From assembly GCF_036088315.1 (NCBI RefSeq), contig NZ_CP107996.1, forward strand, positions 3,618,501 through 3,682,500: 64,000 nt of DNA, written 5' to 3'. The notes beneath the pieces are model-generated. The model did no database searches. It had not been told where the DNA came from and saw only the letters and a program-made list of their open reading frames with translations. Positions 34,859-43,641 of this stretch are shown here, in pieces; positions within the stretch are counted from its first letter, which is position 1, and the number at the start of each line of letters is the position of its first letter. Origin of the DNA: Streptomyces sp. NBC_00344. GTDB lineage: Bacteria; Actinomycetota; Actinomycetes; Streptomycetales; Streptomycetaceae. The translations under genes and the position numbers were made by a program.

Positions 34859-37075
34859 ATGTCCAATTTCAGTTCTGACCACGCCGTCATGCCCGAGAAC
34901 GACGAGATCGTCGCCGACGCCGAGGCTGCCGTGGTCGAGGTCGTTGAAGCTGCCGCCGAGGCCGTAGCCGCCGAAGCCGCCGCCGAGACCACCGCAGGCA
35001 CGGTCGAAGAGACCGCCGCCGATGACAAGCCCACCGAGCCGACCGAGCCGACCGTCACCTTCGCGGACCTCGGTCTGCCCGAGGGAATCGTCCGCAAGCT
35101 CGCCCAGAACGGCGTCATCGCCCCCTTCCCGATCCAGGCAGCGACCATCCCGGACGCCCTGGCCGGCAAGGACATCCTCGGCCGTGGCCGTACCGGCTCC
35201 GGCAAGACGCTCTCCTTCGGTCTTCCGCTGCTGACCACGCTGACCGAGGGCCGCACGGAGAAGAAGAAGCCGCGCGGCATCATCCTCACCCCGACCCGTG
35301 AGCTCGCGATGCAGGTCGCGGACGCACTTCAGCCCTACGGCGACGTGCTCGGCCTGAAGATGAAGGTCGTCTGCGGCGGTACGTCCATGAGCAACCAGAT
35401 CTTCGCCCTGGAGCGTGGCGTCGACGTCCTCGTCGCCACCCCGGGACGGCTGCGCGACCTCATCAACCGCGGCGCCTGCTCGCTCGCCAACGTCCAGGTC
35501 GCCGTCCTCGACGAGGCCGACCAGATGGCCGACCTCGGCTTCATGCCCGAGGTCACCGAGCTGCTCGACCAGATCCCCGGTGGCGGCCAGCGCATGCTCT
35601 TCTCCGCCACCATGGAGAACGAGATCAGCACGCTGGTCAAGCGCTACCTGACGAACCCGGTCACCCACGAGGTCGACAGCGCCCAGGGCAATGTCTCGAC
35701 CATGAGCCACCACGTGCTCGTCGTGAAGCCGAAGGACAAGGCGCCGGTCACGGCCGCGATCGCCGCCCGCAAGGGCCGCACGATCATCTTCGTCCGCACC
35801 CAGCTCGGCGCCGACCGCATCGCCGAGCAGCTCGCCGAATCCGGCGTCAAGGCCGACGCCCTGCACGGCGGCATGACGCAGGGCGCCCGCACCCGCGTCC
35901 TCGAGGACTTCAAGAAGGGCTACGTCAACGCGCTCGTCGCCACCGACGTCGCCGCCCGCGGTATCCACGTCGACGGCATCGACCTGGTCCTGAACGTGGA
36001 CCCGGCCGGCGACCACAAGGACTACCTGCACCGCTCCGGCCGTACGGCCCGGGCAGGCAAGTCCGGCGTCGTCGTCTCCCTCTCCCTGCCGCACCAGCGC
36101 CGGCAGATCTTCCGGCTGATGGAGGACGCGGGCGTCGACGCCTCGCGCCACATCGTCCAGGGGGCCGGGGCCTTCGAGCCCGAGGTCGCCGAGATCACCG
36201 GTGCCCGCTCGCTGACCGAGGTCCAGGCCGACTCCGCGAACAACGCCGCCAAGCAGGCGGAGCGCGAGGCCAAGGACCTCACCCGCGAGCTGGAGCGCGT
36301 GCAGCGCCGTGCCACGGAGCTTCGCGAGGAGGCCGACCGCCTGGTGGCGCGTGCCGCCCGCGAGCGCGGTGACGACCCGGATGCAGCTGTCGCCGAACTG
36401 GCCGCGGTCACCGAGGCGGAGCTTGCCGCAGCCGCGGTGCCGGAGCCGAGGGCGGAGCAGCGCGAGGAGCGCCGCGACGACCGCGGCAGCTTCCAGCGCC
36501 GTGACGACCGCGGCGGTTCGCGCGGTGGCGACCGTGGCGGGTTCCAGCGCCGTGACGACCGCGGCGGCGACCGTGGTGGTTTCCGCGGGGGTGACCGTCG
36601 CGACGACCGCGGTGGTGACCGTGGCGGGTTCCAGCGCCGTGACGACCGCCCCTCGGGTGGTTTCCGCGGTGGCGACCGTCCCTCGGGCGGCTTCAGCCGT
36701 GAGCGCCGTGACGAGCGCCCCTCCGGCGGCTCCGGTGGCGGCTTCCGCCGTGACGACCGCCCGTCGAGCGGTGGCGGGTTCCAGCGCCGTGACGACCGCC
36801 CCTCGGGTGGTTTCCGCGGGGGTGACCGTCGCGACGACCGCGGTGGTGACCGTGGCGGCTTCCGTCGTGACGACCGCCCCACCGGCGGCCACCGCGGCAG
36901 CGACCGTCCGTTCAACCGTGACCGCCGTGACGACCGTCCCACCGGCGGCTTCCGGGCCGGCTCGAGCGACCGTCCCACCGGCCGCCGCGATGACCACCGC
37001 ACCACCGGCACGGGTACCGGCACCGGCTCCTTCGGGCGCCGTGACGACAAGCCGCGCTGGAAGCGCAACAGCTGA
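34859..37075 (+). CDS. DEAD-box ATP-dependent RNA helicase with RGG-rich tail
   Basis: 738 residues from ATG 34859. An acidic/Ala-rich N-terminus precedes the core: FADLGLPEGIVRKLAQNGV (Q motif region), GRTGSGKTLSFG (Walker A), TPTRELAMQ, VLDEADQMADLG (DEAD), FSATM, and HRSGRTARAG (motif VI). A helical segment (about 470-560) leads to a ~200-residue tail of RDDRGG/GGF repeats that should bind RNA. Typical role: cold-adapted RNA remodelling and ribosome or degradosome assembly. A start at 34697 with a strong ribosome binding site is the main alternative and would add 54 residues. A terminator follows. Confidence 0.93.
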   Translation: MSNFSSDHAVMPENDEIVADAEAAVVEVVEAAAEAVAAEAAAETTAGTVEETAADDKPTEPTEPTVTFADLGLPEGIVRKLAQNGVIAPFPIQAATIPDALAGKDILGRGRTGSGKTLSFGLPLLTTLTEGRTEKKKPRGIILTPTRELAMQVADALQPYGDVLGLKMKVVCGGTSMSNQIFALERGVDVLVATPGRLRDLINRGACSLANVQVAVLDEADQMADLGFMPEVTELLDQIPGGGQRMLFSATMENEISTLVKRYLTNPVTHEVDSAQGNVSTMSHHVLVVKPKDKAPVTAAIAARKGRTIIFVRTQLGADRIAEQLAESGVKADALHGGMTQGARTRVLEDFKKGYVNALVATDVAARGIHVDGIDLVLNVDPAGDHKDYLHRSGRTARAGKSGVVVSLSLPHQRRQIFRLMEDAGVDASRHIVQGAGAFEPEVAEITGARSLTEVQADSANNAAKQAEREAKDLTRELERVQRRATELREEADRLVARAARERGDDPDAAVAELAAVTEAELAAAAVPEPRAEQREERRDDRGSFQRRDDRGGSRGGDRGGFQRRDDRGGDRGGFRGGDRRDDRGGDRGGFQRRDDRPSGGFRGGDRPSGGFSRERRDERPSGGSGGGFRRDDRPSSGGGFQRRDDRPSGGFRGGDRRDDRGGDRGGFRRDDRPTGGHRGSDRPFNRDRRDDRPTGGFRAGSSDRPTGRRDDHRTTGTGTGTGSFGRRDDKPRWKRNS
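36462..37060 (+). repeat. Imperfect RDDRGG/GGF coding repeats in the helicase tail
   Basis: Repeated blocks such as CGTGACGACCGC and GGTGGTTTCCGCGG encode RRDDRGG, GGFRGG and RPSGGF units. Long identical blocks recur (for example the GGCGGGTTCCAGCGCCGTGA type), so the region could expand or contract by recombination. Confidence 0.8.
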
Positions 37076-37089
37076 ATGTGACTGACAGC

Positions 37090-37133
37090 AATGCCCCGGA
37101 TGATGCCTCGCATCGTCCGGGGCATTGTTCTTT
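37090..37133 (+). terminator. Hairpin terminator of the DEAD-box helicase gene
   Basis: TGCCCCGGATGATGC and GCATCGTCCGGGGCA pair at 14 of 15 positions around a CTC loop, followed by TTGTTCTTT. Confidence 0.85.
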
Positions 37134-37320
37134 GCCGAACCGAGCCGAACTGAATTCCTCGGCGGCCGCGCCGTTGACGTCGACCGGCCGTGCCGTGACC
37201 GGACGTACCGGGACCGCGACCGGCCGGCCGGTCGCGGGGGTGTGTTCCCGTCGTTCTCCGGTCATCTTCCGGTGAACGGCCCGCGCATGCCGTGCCCCTG
37301 GTGAGGGAATCGCTGGGGGC

Positions 37321-38856
37321 ATGACAAAAGACTCCGCCGGTCCGGCCGGCTCCGACGAGGAGCTCCTTGCCGAACTCGGCTACACCCAGGTCCTCGCCCG
37401 CCGGATGTCCGCCTTCGCCAACTACGCCGTCTCCTTCACCATCATCTCGGTGCTCTCCGGCTGCCTGACGCTCTATCTGTTCGGCATGAACACCGGCGGT
37501 CCCGCCGTCATCACCTGGGGCTGGGTGGGTGTCGGGCTGATGACCCTCTTCGTGGGTCTGGCCATGGCCGAGATCTGTTCGGCCTACCCGACATCGGCCG
37601 GGCTGTACTTCTGGGCCCACCGCCTCGCGCCCCCGCGCTCCGCCGCCGCCTGGGCCTGGTTCACGGGCTGGTTCAACGTACTCGGCCAGGTGGCCGTCAC
37701 CGCGGGCATCGACTTCGGCACCGCGTCCTTCCTGGGGGCCTACCTGAACCTCCAGTTCGGGTTCCATGTGACCCCCGGCCGGACCATCCTGCTCTTCGCC
37801 GGGATCCTGGTCCTGCACGGTCTGCTGAACACCTTCGGTGTCCGGATCGTCGCGATCCTCAACAGCGTCAGTGTCTGGTGGCATGTGCTCGGTGTGCTGA
37901 TCATCGTCGGCGCGCTCACCTTCGCTCCGGACCACCACCAGTCGGCGTCCTTCGTCTTCACCCACTTCGTCAACAACACCGGCTTCGGCAGCGGCTTCTA
38001 CGTCGTCCTCATCGGTCTGCTGATGGCGCAGTACACCTTCACCGGCTACGACGCGTCCGCCCATATGACGGAGGAGACCCACGACGCCTCCACGGCCGGG
38101 CCGAAGGGCATCGTCCAGTCCATCTGGACCTCGTGGGTCGCCGGGTTCGTGCTGCTGCTCGGCTTCACCTTCGCCATCCAGTCGTACGACAAGCAACTGG
38201 CCTCCCCGACCGGCGCGCCGCCCGCCCAGATCCTGCTGGACGGGGTCGGCGCGACCGGTGGGAAGCTGCTGCTGCTCGTCGTCATCGGGGCGCAGCTGTT
38301 CTGCGGCATGGCGTCGGTCACCGCCAACTCCCGCATGATCTACGCCTTTTCCCGGGACGGTGCGCTGCCCTTCTCCCACGTCTGGCACACGGTGAGCGCC
38401 CGCACCCGTACCCCGGTCGCCGCGGTCTGGCTCGCGGCGCTGGGTGCGCTGGCGCTGGGTCTGCCGTATCTGATCAATGTCACGGCCTATGCGGCGGTCA
38501 CATCGATCGCGGTGATCGGGCTCTACATCGCGTATGTCATCCCCACTCTGCTGAGGCTGCTGCGGGGCGACGACTTCCGGCGCGGGCCGTGGCATCTGGG
38601 GAAGTGGTCAAGGCCGATCGGGATCGTGGCCGTGGCCTGGGTCGTGGTGATCACGGTCCTCTTCATGCTTCCGCAGGTGTCGCCGGTGACCTGGGGGACG
38701 TTCAACTACGCCCCGGTGGCGGTGCTGGTCGTGCTGGGCTTCGCGGCGGCCTGGTGGCTCGGCTCCGCCCGCCACTGGTTTCTGAACCCGGATCATGCCC
38801 GCACCCGCGCCAGGCAACTGGCTCACAGGGGGGCGCCGGAGCCGGTGGATCCGTGA
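37321..38856 (+). CDS. APC-family amino acid permease (amino acid/choline transporter-like)
   Basis: 511 residues with about 12 TM segments. N-terminal ELGYTQVLARRMSAFANYAVSFTIISVLSG is characteristic of the ACT branch (GABA, choline and other amino acid permeases), as is AEICSAYPTSAGLYFWAHRLA in the second loop. TGYDASAHMTEET near residue 245 and SRMIYAFSRDGALPFS near 340 are further family landmarks. Substrate cannot be read from the sequence. ATG 37321; GAGGGAATCGCTGGGGGC precedes it. Flanked by the helicase terminator and tRNA-Lys. Confidence 0.92.
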   Translation: MTKDSAGPAGSDEELLAELGYTQVLARRMSAFANYAVSFTIISVLSGCLTLYLFGMNTGGPAVITWGWVGVGLMTLFVGLAMAEICSAYPTSAGLYFWAHRLAPPRSAAAWAWFTGWFNVLGQVAVTAGIDFGTASFLGAYLNLQFGFHVTPGRTILLFAGILVLHGLLNTFGVRIVAILNSVSVWWHVLGVLIIVGALTFAPDHHQSASFVFTHFVNNTGFGSGFYVVLIGLLMAQYTFTGYDASAHMTEETHDASTAGPKGIVQSIWTSWVAGFVLLLGFTFAIQSYDKQLASPTGAPPAQILLDGVGATGGKLLLLVVIGAQLFCGMASVTANSRMIYAFSRDGALPFSHVWHTVSARTRTPVAAVWLAALGALALGLPYLINVTAYAAVTSIAVIGLYIAYVIPTLLRLLRGDDFRRGPWHLGKWSRPIGIVAVAWVVVITVLFMLPQVSPVTWGTFNYAPVAVLVVLGFAAAWWLGSARHWFLNPDHARTRARQLAHRGAPEPVDP

Positions 38857-38976
38857 CCCGCGACTCCATCACGCTCTGCGGCACGAGAGGGGCCGGCGAC
38901 GGGTGACGGGCCCGGGAACCGATACCCGATCGGCTGCCCGGTCCGCTCCCGCTATGCTCGTGGGGTGCGCAAGCGC

Positions 38977-39049
38977 GGACCGTTAGCTCAATTGGCAGAG
39001 CAGTGGACTTTTAATCCATTGGTTGTGGGTTCGAGTCCCACACGGTCTA
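38977..39049 (+). tRNA. tRNA-Lys (anticodon TTT)
   Basis: 73 nt: acceptor GGACCGT/ACGGTCT (G1-T72 wobble) with A discriminator, anticodon arm GTGGA-CTTTTAA-TCCAT, T loop TTCGAGT. TATGCT about 20 nt upstream (38953) may be its -10 box. Confidence 0.96.
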
Positions 39050-39053
39050 CCGG

Positions 39054-39089
39054 AAAGGCCCAGGTCAGGAAGTTCTGACGTGGGCCTTC
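39054..39089 (+). terminator. Hairpin terminator of tRNA-Lys
   Basis: AAGGCCCA...TGGGCCTT with an inner GTCAG/CTGAC pairing. The 270 bp from here to the initiator tRNA contain no gene that I can support; TAGAGT at 39346-39351 could be the initiator tRNA -10 box. Confidence 0.7.
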
Positions 39090-39363
39090 GGTGTGTGTGG
39101 CCGAGCGGGCCGCCGCCCGGCAGCTCCCTCCCGCCCGGCGACGCTTACGGGGTCCGTCCGCCGATGCATCCGCGATCCGCTCGCCGAGACGAGATCGGGC
39201 CGTCACCCCCACCGGCCGGCACACCGGCGCCGACCGACCGGACTCTGCGCCGCCTGCCGCGCCGGATGCCCCCCGGATGGACGCCGGGCAACGGGTCCGC
39301 GAGGTGGATCCGGGACAATGGTTCGGAGCACCTCTCACCATGCCGTAGAGTTGGGTTTACCGA

Positions 39364-39437
39364 CGCGGGGTGGAGCAGCTCGGTAGCTCGCTGGGCTCAT
39401 AACCCAGAGGTCGCAGGTTCAAATCCTGTCCCCGCTA
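39364..39437 (+). tRNA. Initiator tRNA-fMet (anticodon CAT)
   Basis: 74 nt. Initiator hallmarks are present: an unpaired 1-72 position (C1 against T72 here rather than the more usual A72), and three G-C pairs at the base of the anticodon stem, TGGGC-TCATAA-CCCA. T loop TTCAAAT, A discriminator. Confidence 0.95.
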
Positions 39438-39445
39438 CTTGTGAA

Positions 39446-39478
39446 CGAAGGCCCGGCACATTGTGTGCCGGGCCTTCG
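39446..39478 (+). terminator. Hairpin terminator of the initiator tRNA
   Basis: Perfect 15-bp stem CGAAGGCCCGGCACA and complement with a TTG loop, 8 nt after the tRNA. Confidence 0.85.
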
Positions 39479-39530
39479 GGCGTTTCCGCGGGCGGGTCAG
39501 ACGTTTTCCGAGGCGTATCCGGGGGCCGAT

Positions 39531-39914
39531 GTGTTCATTCTGCGGGTGGCACTCACCACGCTGCTGCTGCTGGAGGTCGTGCCGTCGGCCGTTGTCGCCG
39601 TGGCGCGGGCCCGGGTCGGGCTGGAGCGGATCGAAGAGCTGACGCGGCTCGGAGTGCTGGAGGGGCGGCGGCTCCGGGTCGTCACCTTGCTGGGGGCGGT
39701 GCATACGCTCGCCGCGGCCGCCATGGTGCTCGGCCTCTGGTGGCCGCTCGCGGGGGTCGCCGGTGCGGGGGCGGAGACCGTGGTGTTCGGCTGGGTGCTG
39801 TTCCGGCAACTGGCCGCGGGGGACCGGGGGCGGGCACTGGGCGCCTATGCGCTGTTCCTGGCGATGGCGCTCGCGGTGCTGGCGGTGGACCTCGCCGCAC
39901 TCGGTGCGCCGTAG
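39531..39914 (+). CDS. DoxX-like small membrane protein
   Basis: 127 residues from GTG 39531, with GGGGGCC just upstream. Four hydrophobic segments. The pattern of a first TM followed by a charged helix ending TRLGVLEGRRLR and then three TMs is the DoxX-like layout. Function in Streptomyces unknown; some DoxX proteins take part in redox or respiratory complexes. Longer frames begin inside the tRNA terminator and are unlikely. Confidence 0.7.
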   Translation: MFILRVALTTLLLLEVVPSAVVAVARARVGLERIEELTRLGVLEGRRLRVVTLLGAVHTLAAAAMVLGLWWPLAGVAGAGAETVVFGWVLFRQLAAGDRGRALGAYALFLAMALAVLAVDLAALGAP

Positions 39915-39952
39915 GACGGACCGGCAGACACGGCTGGGCCTCGTTCCCACGC

Positions 39953-39983
39953 TTGACCTTCACGCAGCGTCAAGATCTAGCGT
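39953..39983 (+). promoter_or_regulatory. MerR-type promoter with 19-bp spacer and embedded palindrome
   Basis: -35 TTGACC (39953-39958) and -10 TAGCGT (39978-39983) are separated by 19 bp, the over-long spacing used by MerR-family regulators. The inverted repeat CTTGAC-N11-GTCAAG (39952-39974) sits within it. The -10 box is 7 nt before ATG 39991, so the message is likely leaderless and autoregulated. Confidence 0.7.
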
Positions 39984-39990
39984 GCGGTGC

Positions 39991-40737
39991 ATGGAGTGGT
40001 CGATCCAGGAAGTCGCCCGGAAGGCCGGGACCACCAGCCGCACGCTCAGGCACTACGGCGAGCTCGGGCTGCTCCCGCCGAGCCGGGTCGGGAGCAATGG
40101 CTACCGCTATTACGACCAGGACGCGCTGGTGCGGTTGCAGCGCATTCTGCTGTTGCGGGAACTGGGGCTGGCGCTGCCCGCGATCCGGGACGTACTGGAG
40201 GGGCAGCAGGAGACCGGCGCTGCCCTGCGGACCCATCTCGCGCTGCTCGAGCAGGAGCGTGAGCGGATCGGACGGCGGATCGAGTCCGTCAGGACCACTC
40301 TCCGGAAGACCGAGGAGGGAGCAGAGCTGATGGCCGACGAAGTGTTCGACGGGTTCGATCACACGCGGTACGAGGAGGAGGTGACCCGGCGCTGGGGGAG
40401 GGACGCCTACGAGCGGAGCGACCAGTGGTGGCGTTCACTGAGCGAGGAGCGGAAGAAGGGATTCCAGCAGCAGCACGAGGACATCGCCCGTGACTACGGG
40501 CAGGCCCTCGCGGCCGGCCGCGAGGCGGACAGCGCGGAGGTCCAGGACATCGCCCGGCGGCACTGTGCCTGGCTCTCGGTGACCACCGAACCGACCAGGG
40601 CCCATGTCGTGGGGCTTGCCGGAATGTATGTCGCCGATCCGCGCTTCACCGCCGCCTACGACCGGTACGGAGAAGGCACCGCCGTCCTGGTGCGGGACGC
40701 GCTGACGGAGTTCGCGGAGCGCGAGCTGGCGGAGTGA
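39991..40737 (+). CDS. MerR-family regulator with TipAS-like effector domain
   Basis: 248 residues. N-terminal MerR winged helix: WSIQEVARKAGTTSRTLRHYGELGLLPPSRVG (about 2-70), a dimerisation coiled coil (about 75-115), then a C-terminal TipAS-type domain with FDHTRYEEEVTRRWG, WWRSLSEE and HCAWLSVTTEPTRAHVVGLAGMYV. In TipA this domain captures thiopeptide antibiotics. The ligand of this paralogue is unknown. The promoter's 19-bp spacer points to autoregulation. Confidence 0.92.
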   Translation: MEWSIQEVARKAGTTSRTLRHYGELGLLPPSRVGSNGYRYYDQDALVRLQRILLLRELGLALPAIRDVLEGQQETGAALRTHLALLEQERERIGRRIESVRTTLRKTEEGAELMADEVFDGFDHTRYEEEVTRRWGRDAYERSDQWWRSLSEERKKGFQQQHEDIARDYGQALAAGREADSAEVQDIARRHCAWLSVTTEPTRAHVVGLAGMYVADPRFTAAYDRYGEGTAVLVRDALTEFAERELAE

Positions 40738-40935
40738 GCCGGAGCGCGAGCCCGGCGGGACGCCTGCGCGGGCCGGCCTGGTCCCGCCGGGGCGGGCGCG
40801 CGGCCGGACGGGCCCACCCCGCGCCGCGCTCCCCCGGTTGGCCGACGCCGATTCGCCGGACGGCGTGGTCACGGCCAGCCTGGGTGGGGCGCGGTACTGT
40901 CCGCAGCCGTGCACGGACCGGGCAGGAGACCAACG

Positions 40936-42084
40936 GTGGGGCAGCGAAAGCAGCGCGGCACGGCCCGCCGTTTCCTTCTGATGCTGCCCACGGTGCTGAT
41001 TTTCGGCGGGGCCTGCTTCGATGTGGCGACTCCGGAGCCCTTCACCGCCGTGCCGTTCCTCACCGCGGCGCCGTTGATCGCCGCTCCGTTCTTCTCGCTG
41101 ACCGCCACGCTGCTGACCGGGGCCGCCGCGGTGGTGGTGATGGCGGGACTGCACGCGTACAACGGCACCAGTGCGCGGGGCACCGCCATCACCGAGACAG
41201 TGACCGTCCTGACGGTGGCGGTGCTCGCCCTGGTCGTCAACCGGGTGGTGCGCCGCAGTGGTGAGCAGCTTGCTTCGGCCCGGGTGGTCGCCGAGACCGC
41301 TCAGCGCGCGGTGCTCCCGGTGCCCAATGAGCGGATCGGCGGTCTGCATGTCGCCGCGCGGTACGAGGCTGCGCAGGCGGGCACCTTCATCGGCGGGGAC
41401 CTCTTCGCGGTGCAGGACACGCCGTACGGGGTGCGGCTGATCGTGGGCGATGTCCGGGGCAAGGGGCTCCAGGCGGTCGAAGCCGTGGCGGTGGTGATCG
41501 GGGCCTTCCGGGAGGCCGCCGAGCAGGAGAGCACGCTGGAGGCGGTCGCCGGGCGGCTGGAACGGGCGCTGACCCGGGAGGGCATGCGGCGTGAAGGGCT
41601 CGACGCCATCGAGGGATTCACCACGGCGGCACTCGCCGAGATCCCCCGGGGCGGCCAGGACCGGATCCGGCTGGTCAACAGAGGGCACCCCGAGCCACTG
41701 CTGCTGTACGCCGACGGAGGGCTCGAGGCGCTCGCGCCGACCGACCCGGCGCTGCCGCTGGGGATGTCCGATCTGGCGGGCTGGCCGGACCACGCGGACG
41801 AGGCGCCGTTCCCGCTCGGGGCCACCCTGCTTCTGTACACCGACGGACTGTCCGAGGCGCGGAACGCGGCAGGGGTCTTCTACGACCCGAAGCAGCGGCT
41901 GCACGGGCGGCTCTTCCCCGGTCCCGATGAACTGCTGACCGCGCTCTCGGACGACGTGCGGCTGCACACCGGCGGACGTTCAACGGACGACATGGCGCTG
42001 CTCGCGGTGGCCCGCCCGACGGAGGATCAGCCTGAGCGGCGCACAACCGTGGGCATCGTGCGGGCCGACCGGCACAATCCGTGA
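40936..42084 (+). CDS. Membrane-anchored SpoIIE-type PP2C serine/threonine phosphatase
   Basis: 382 residues from GTG 40936, which has AGGAG 7 nt upstream. GTG 40909, 8 nt after a TACTGT box, is the alternative. Three hydrophobic segments (about 15-90) form an N-terminal membrane domain, then a short linker with AETAQRAVLPVP, then the phosphatase core: GGDLFAVQDT, GDVRGKGLQAV with metal-binding Asp, LVNRGHPEPLLL, LLLYTDGLSEAR, and STDDMALLAV. Such enzymes usually dephosphorylate anti-anti-sigma factors. The partner is not encoded nearby. It is followed by a hairpin and the riboswitch. Confidence 0.9.
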   Translation: MGQRKQRGTARRFLLMLPTVLIFGGACFDVATPEPFTAVPFLTAAPLIAAPFFSLTATLLTGAAAVVVMAGLHAYNGTSARGTAITETVTVLTVAVLALVVNRVVRRSGEQLASARVVAETAQRAVLPVPNERIGGLHVAARYEAAQAGTFIGGDLFAVQDTPYGVRLIVGDVRGKGLQAVEAVAVVIGAFREAAEQESTLEAVAGRLERALTREGMRREGLDAIEGFTTAALAEIPRGGQDRIRLVNRGHPEPLLLYADGGLEALAPTDPALPLGMSDLAGWPDHADEAPFPLGATLLLYTDGLSEARNAAGVFYDPKQRLHGRLFPGPDELLTALSDDVRLHTGGRSTDDMALLAVARPTEDQPERRTTVGIVRADRHNP

Positions 42085-42110
42085 CCGGGGGACACCGCTC
42101 CGCATAACAT

Positions 42111-42154
42111 TTGACGCACTATCAGAAATTCGATGTTTTCTGAACGAGTGTCAA
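42111..42154 (+). terminator. Long interrupted hairpin after the 40936 gene
   Basis: TTGA...TCAA, CACT...AGTG and TCAGAAA...TTTCTGA nest inside each other in an AT-rich stretch 27 bp past the stop. It could terminate the phosphatase gene. TTGACG at 42111 could instead be a -35 box for the riboswitch RNA. Confidence 0.4.
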
Positions 42155-42302
42155 CTCGCCCGATTACGCCCCCCTGTGCCCCGGTTGGTCCCGGCCGCAG
42201 GCGTTAATGATCAGCTGCAACAGCTGGAATCCGGTGCGTCCGTCTATTAACGTTCGATAACGCAGCGCGGTCGTCCCAGTCGTCGCAAGAGGCGGCACCG
42301 TG

Positions 42303-42430
42303 CGCACGCGCCGAATCCCGCAAGGGAACCGGGGAACCACCAATTGGGGTGAATCGGGCTTCTCCGCAAGGAGCTGCCTGTAGGAGACCTTCCTGCTCCG
42401 AACCCGTCAGCTAACCCGGTAGGCGGTAAG
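42303..42430 (+). promoter_or_regulatory. c-di-AMP riboswitch (ydaO/yuaA class)
   Basis: The conserved blocks appear in order: CGCGCCGAATCC, GGGAACCGGGGAACCA, TTGGGGTGAATC, AGGAGACCTTCCTGCTCC and CCGAACCCGTCAGCTAACCC-GGTAGGCG. This is the ydaO motif, which in Streptomyces stands before cell-wall hydrolase genes. Just past it, AGGCG (42421) can pair with CGCCT (42446), enclosing the AAGGAAGGAAAGGAG ribosome binding region, a possible translational switch; that last step is inference. The 42155-42300 stretch upstream contains no other feature that I can name. Confidence 0.9.
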
Positions 42431-42451
42431 GAAGGAAAGGAGCACGCCTCC

Positions 42452-43507
42452 GTGGCGTCCAACAACCCTGCCCCCGAAACGCTTTACTTCCCGAACGACG
42501 AGGCTCTCGGTTTCGGCGGTGAGGACGGCGGGACGTTCGACGAGTGGAACCCCACCGAGGAGTCCCTCCGTCCCGTACGCGGGAAGCACCGGGTGGCCAA
42601 GCAGCGCGGCGGTATCGCCCGTAGCTCCACGGTTCTCGGTGTCGGTGTGATCGCAGCGGTCGGCGCGGGCGGCATGGCCAGCGCGCAGGCGAAGCCGCCG
42701 GTCTCGATCTCCCTCCCCGACCTTCCGCAGTCCGTCAAGGACAAGCTGCCGGACGCCGAGGCGCTGCCGGGCGTGGGGTCGCTGATATCCGACATCGACG
42801 GTCACTCCTCCTCCACCGGGGACACCGGCGCCGGCGTCACGACCGCTGCCCTCACCACCGCATCGAGCGGAAGCTCGGACGCGGGCGAGGCACTGCGCAC
42901 CCGGATCCTTCAGCAGGCCGAGCAGCAGCAGGGGGCGGTGGACGACCAGGCCGCGATCGCGGCCGAGAAGGCCGCCGCAGCCAAGGCGGCCGCCGAGGCC
43001 TCGAAGAAGCAGGACGCGGCCGCCGCCAAGGAGAAGGCCGAGAAGAAGAAGGCGGAAGAGGCAGCCAAGGCCAAGGCGGAGAAGGAGCGGCTCGCCAAAC
43101 TGGCGGCCGGCTACTCGCTCCCGGTCGCCTCCTACACCCTCACGTCGCATTTCGGCGACGGCGGCTCGATGTGGTCGTCCGGCTACCACACCGGCCTGGA
43201 CTTCGCCGCTCCCACCGGCACCCCGATCAAGGCCGTGCACAGCGGCACGGTCAAGTCGGCCGGCTGGTCCGGAGCGTACGGGTACCGCACGGTCATCAAG
43301 CTCGACGACGGCACGGAACTCTGGTTCTGCCACCAGTCGTCGCTGGCCGTCAGCGCCGGTCAGAAGGTCTCCACCGGCCAGGTCATCGGCAACGTCGGGG
43401 CCACCGGCAATGTCACGGGGCCGCATCTGCATCTCGAGGTCCGTCCCGGCGGCGGCGACCCGATCGACCCGCTGACCTGGCTCGCGGGCAAGGGACTCAA
43501 CGCCTGA
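42452..43507 (+). CDS. M23-family peptidoglycan endopeptidase
   Basis: 351 residues, GTG start. A basic N-terminus and hydrophobic stretch (about 58-78) act as signal or anchor. A coiled-coil Ala/Lys/Glu region (about 160-218) follows, then a LytM/M23 domain: YHTGLDFA (His246, Asp250) and GPHLHLEVRP (His325, His327) provide the zinc site and catalytic His. It cleaves cross-bridges in the cell wall, presumably during growth or spore maturation. Expression is under the c-di-AMP riboswitch immediately upstream. Confidence 0.94.
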   Translation: MASNNPAPETLYFPNDEALGFGGEDGGTFDEWNPTEESLRPVRGKHRVAKQRGGIARSSTVLGVGVIAAVGAGGMASAQAKPPVSISLPDLPQSVKDKLPDAEALPGVGSLISDIDGHSSSTGDTGAGVTTAALTTASSGSSDAGEALRTRILQQAEQQQGAVDDQAAIAAEKAAAAKAAAEASKKQDAAAAKEKAEKKKAEEAAKAKAEKERLAKLAAGYSLPVASYTLTSHFGDGGSMWSSGYHTGLDFAAPTGTPIKAVHSGTVKSAGWSGAYGYRTVIKLDDGTELWFCHQSSLAVSAGQKVSTGQVIGNVGATGNVTGPHLHLEVRPGGGDPIDPLTWLAGKGLNA

Positions 43508-43641
43508 CGGCTTTCCGTACCCCGGCAGTCCCGGCGGCACCCCCCCCGACGCCAGGGCTGCCGGTTCCGCATGCCCGGATCAGCCGGCCCGGATGTGCCA
43601 TGCACGGAATAGTCCGGGCCGGTCAGCGGGTTGTCCGGTAT

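Noticed and set aside
34817..36997. Minus-strand frame opposite the DEAD-box helicase gene, rich in Val/Ala/Thr
   Set aside because: A mirror of the repeated RGG coding sequence; no ribosome site or family resemblance.
36462..37060. CRISPR-like or satellite repeat array
   Set aside because: Repeats are in frame, unequal in spacing and encode RGG-type tail units of the helicase; no spacer structure.
39091..39386. Small open frames between tRNA-Lys and tRNA-fMet
   Set aside because: Pro/Arg-rich, three overlapping frames all open, no ribosome site and no family; treated as spacer DNA.
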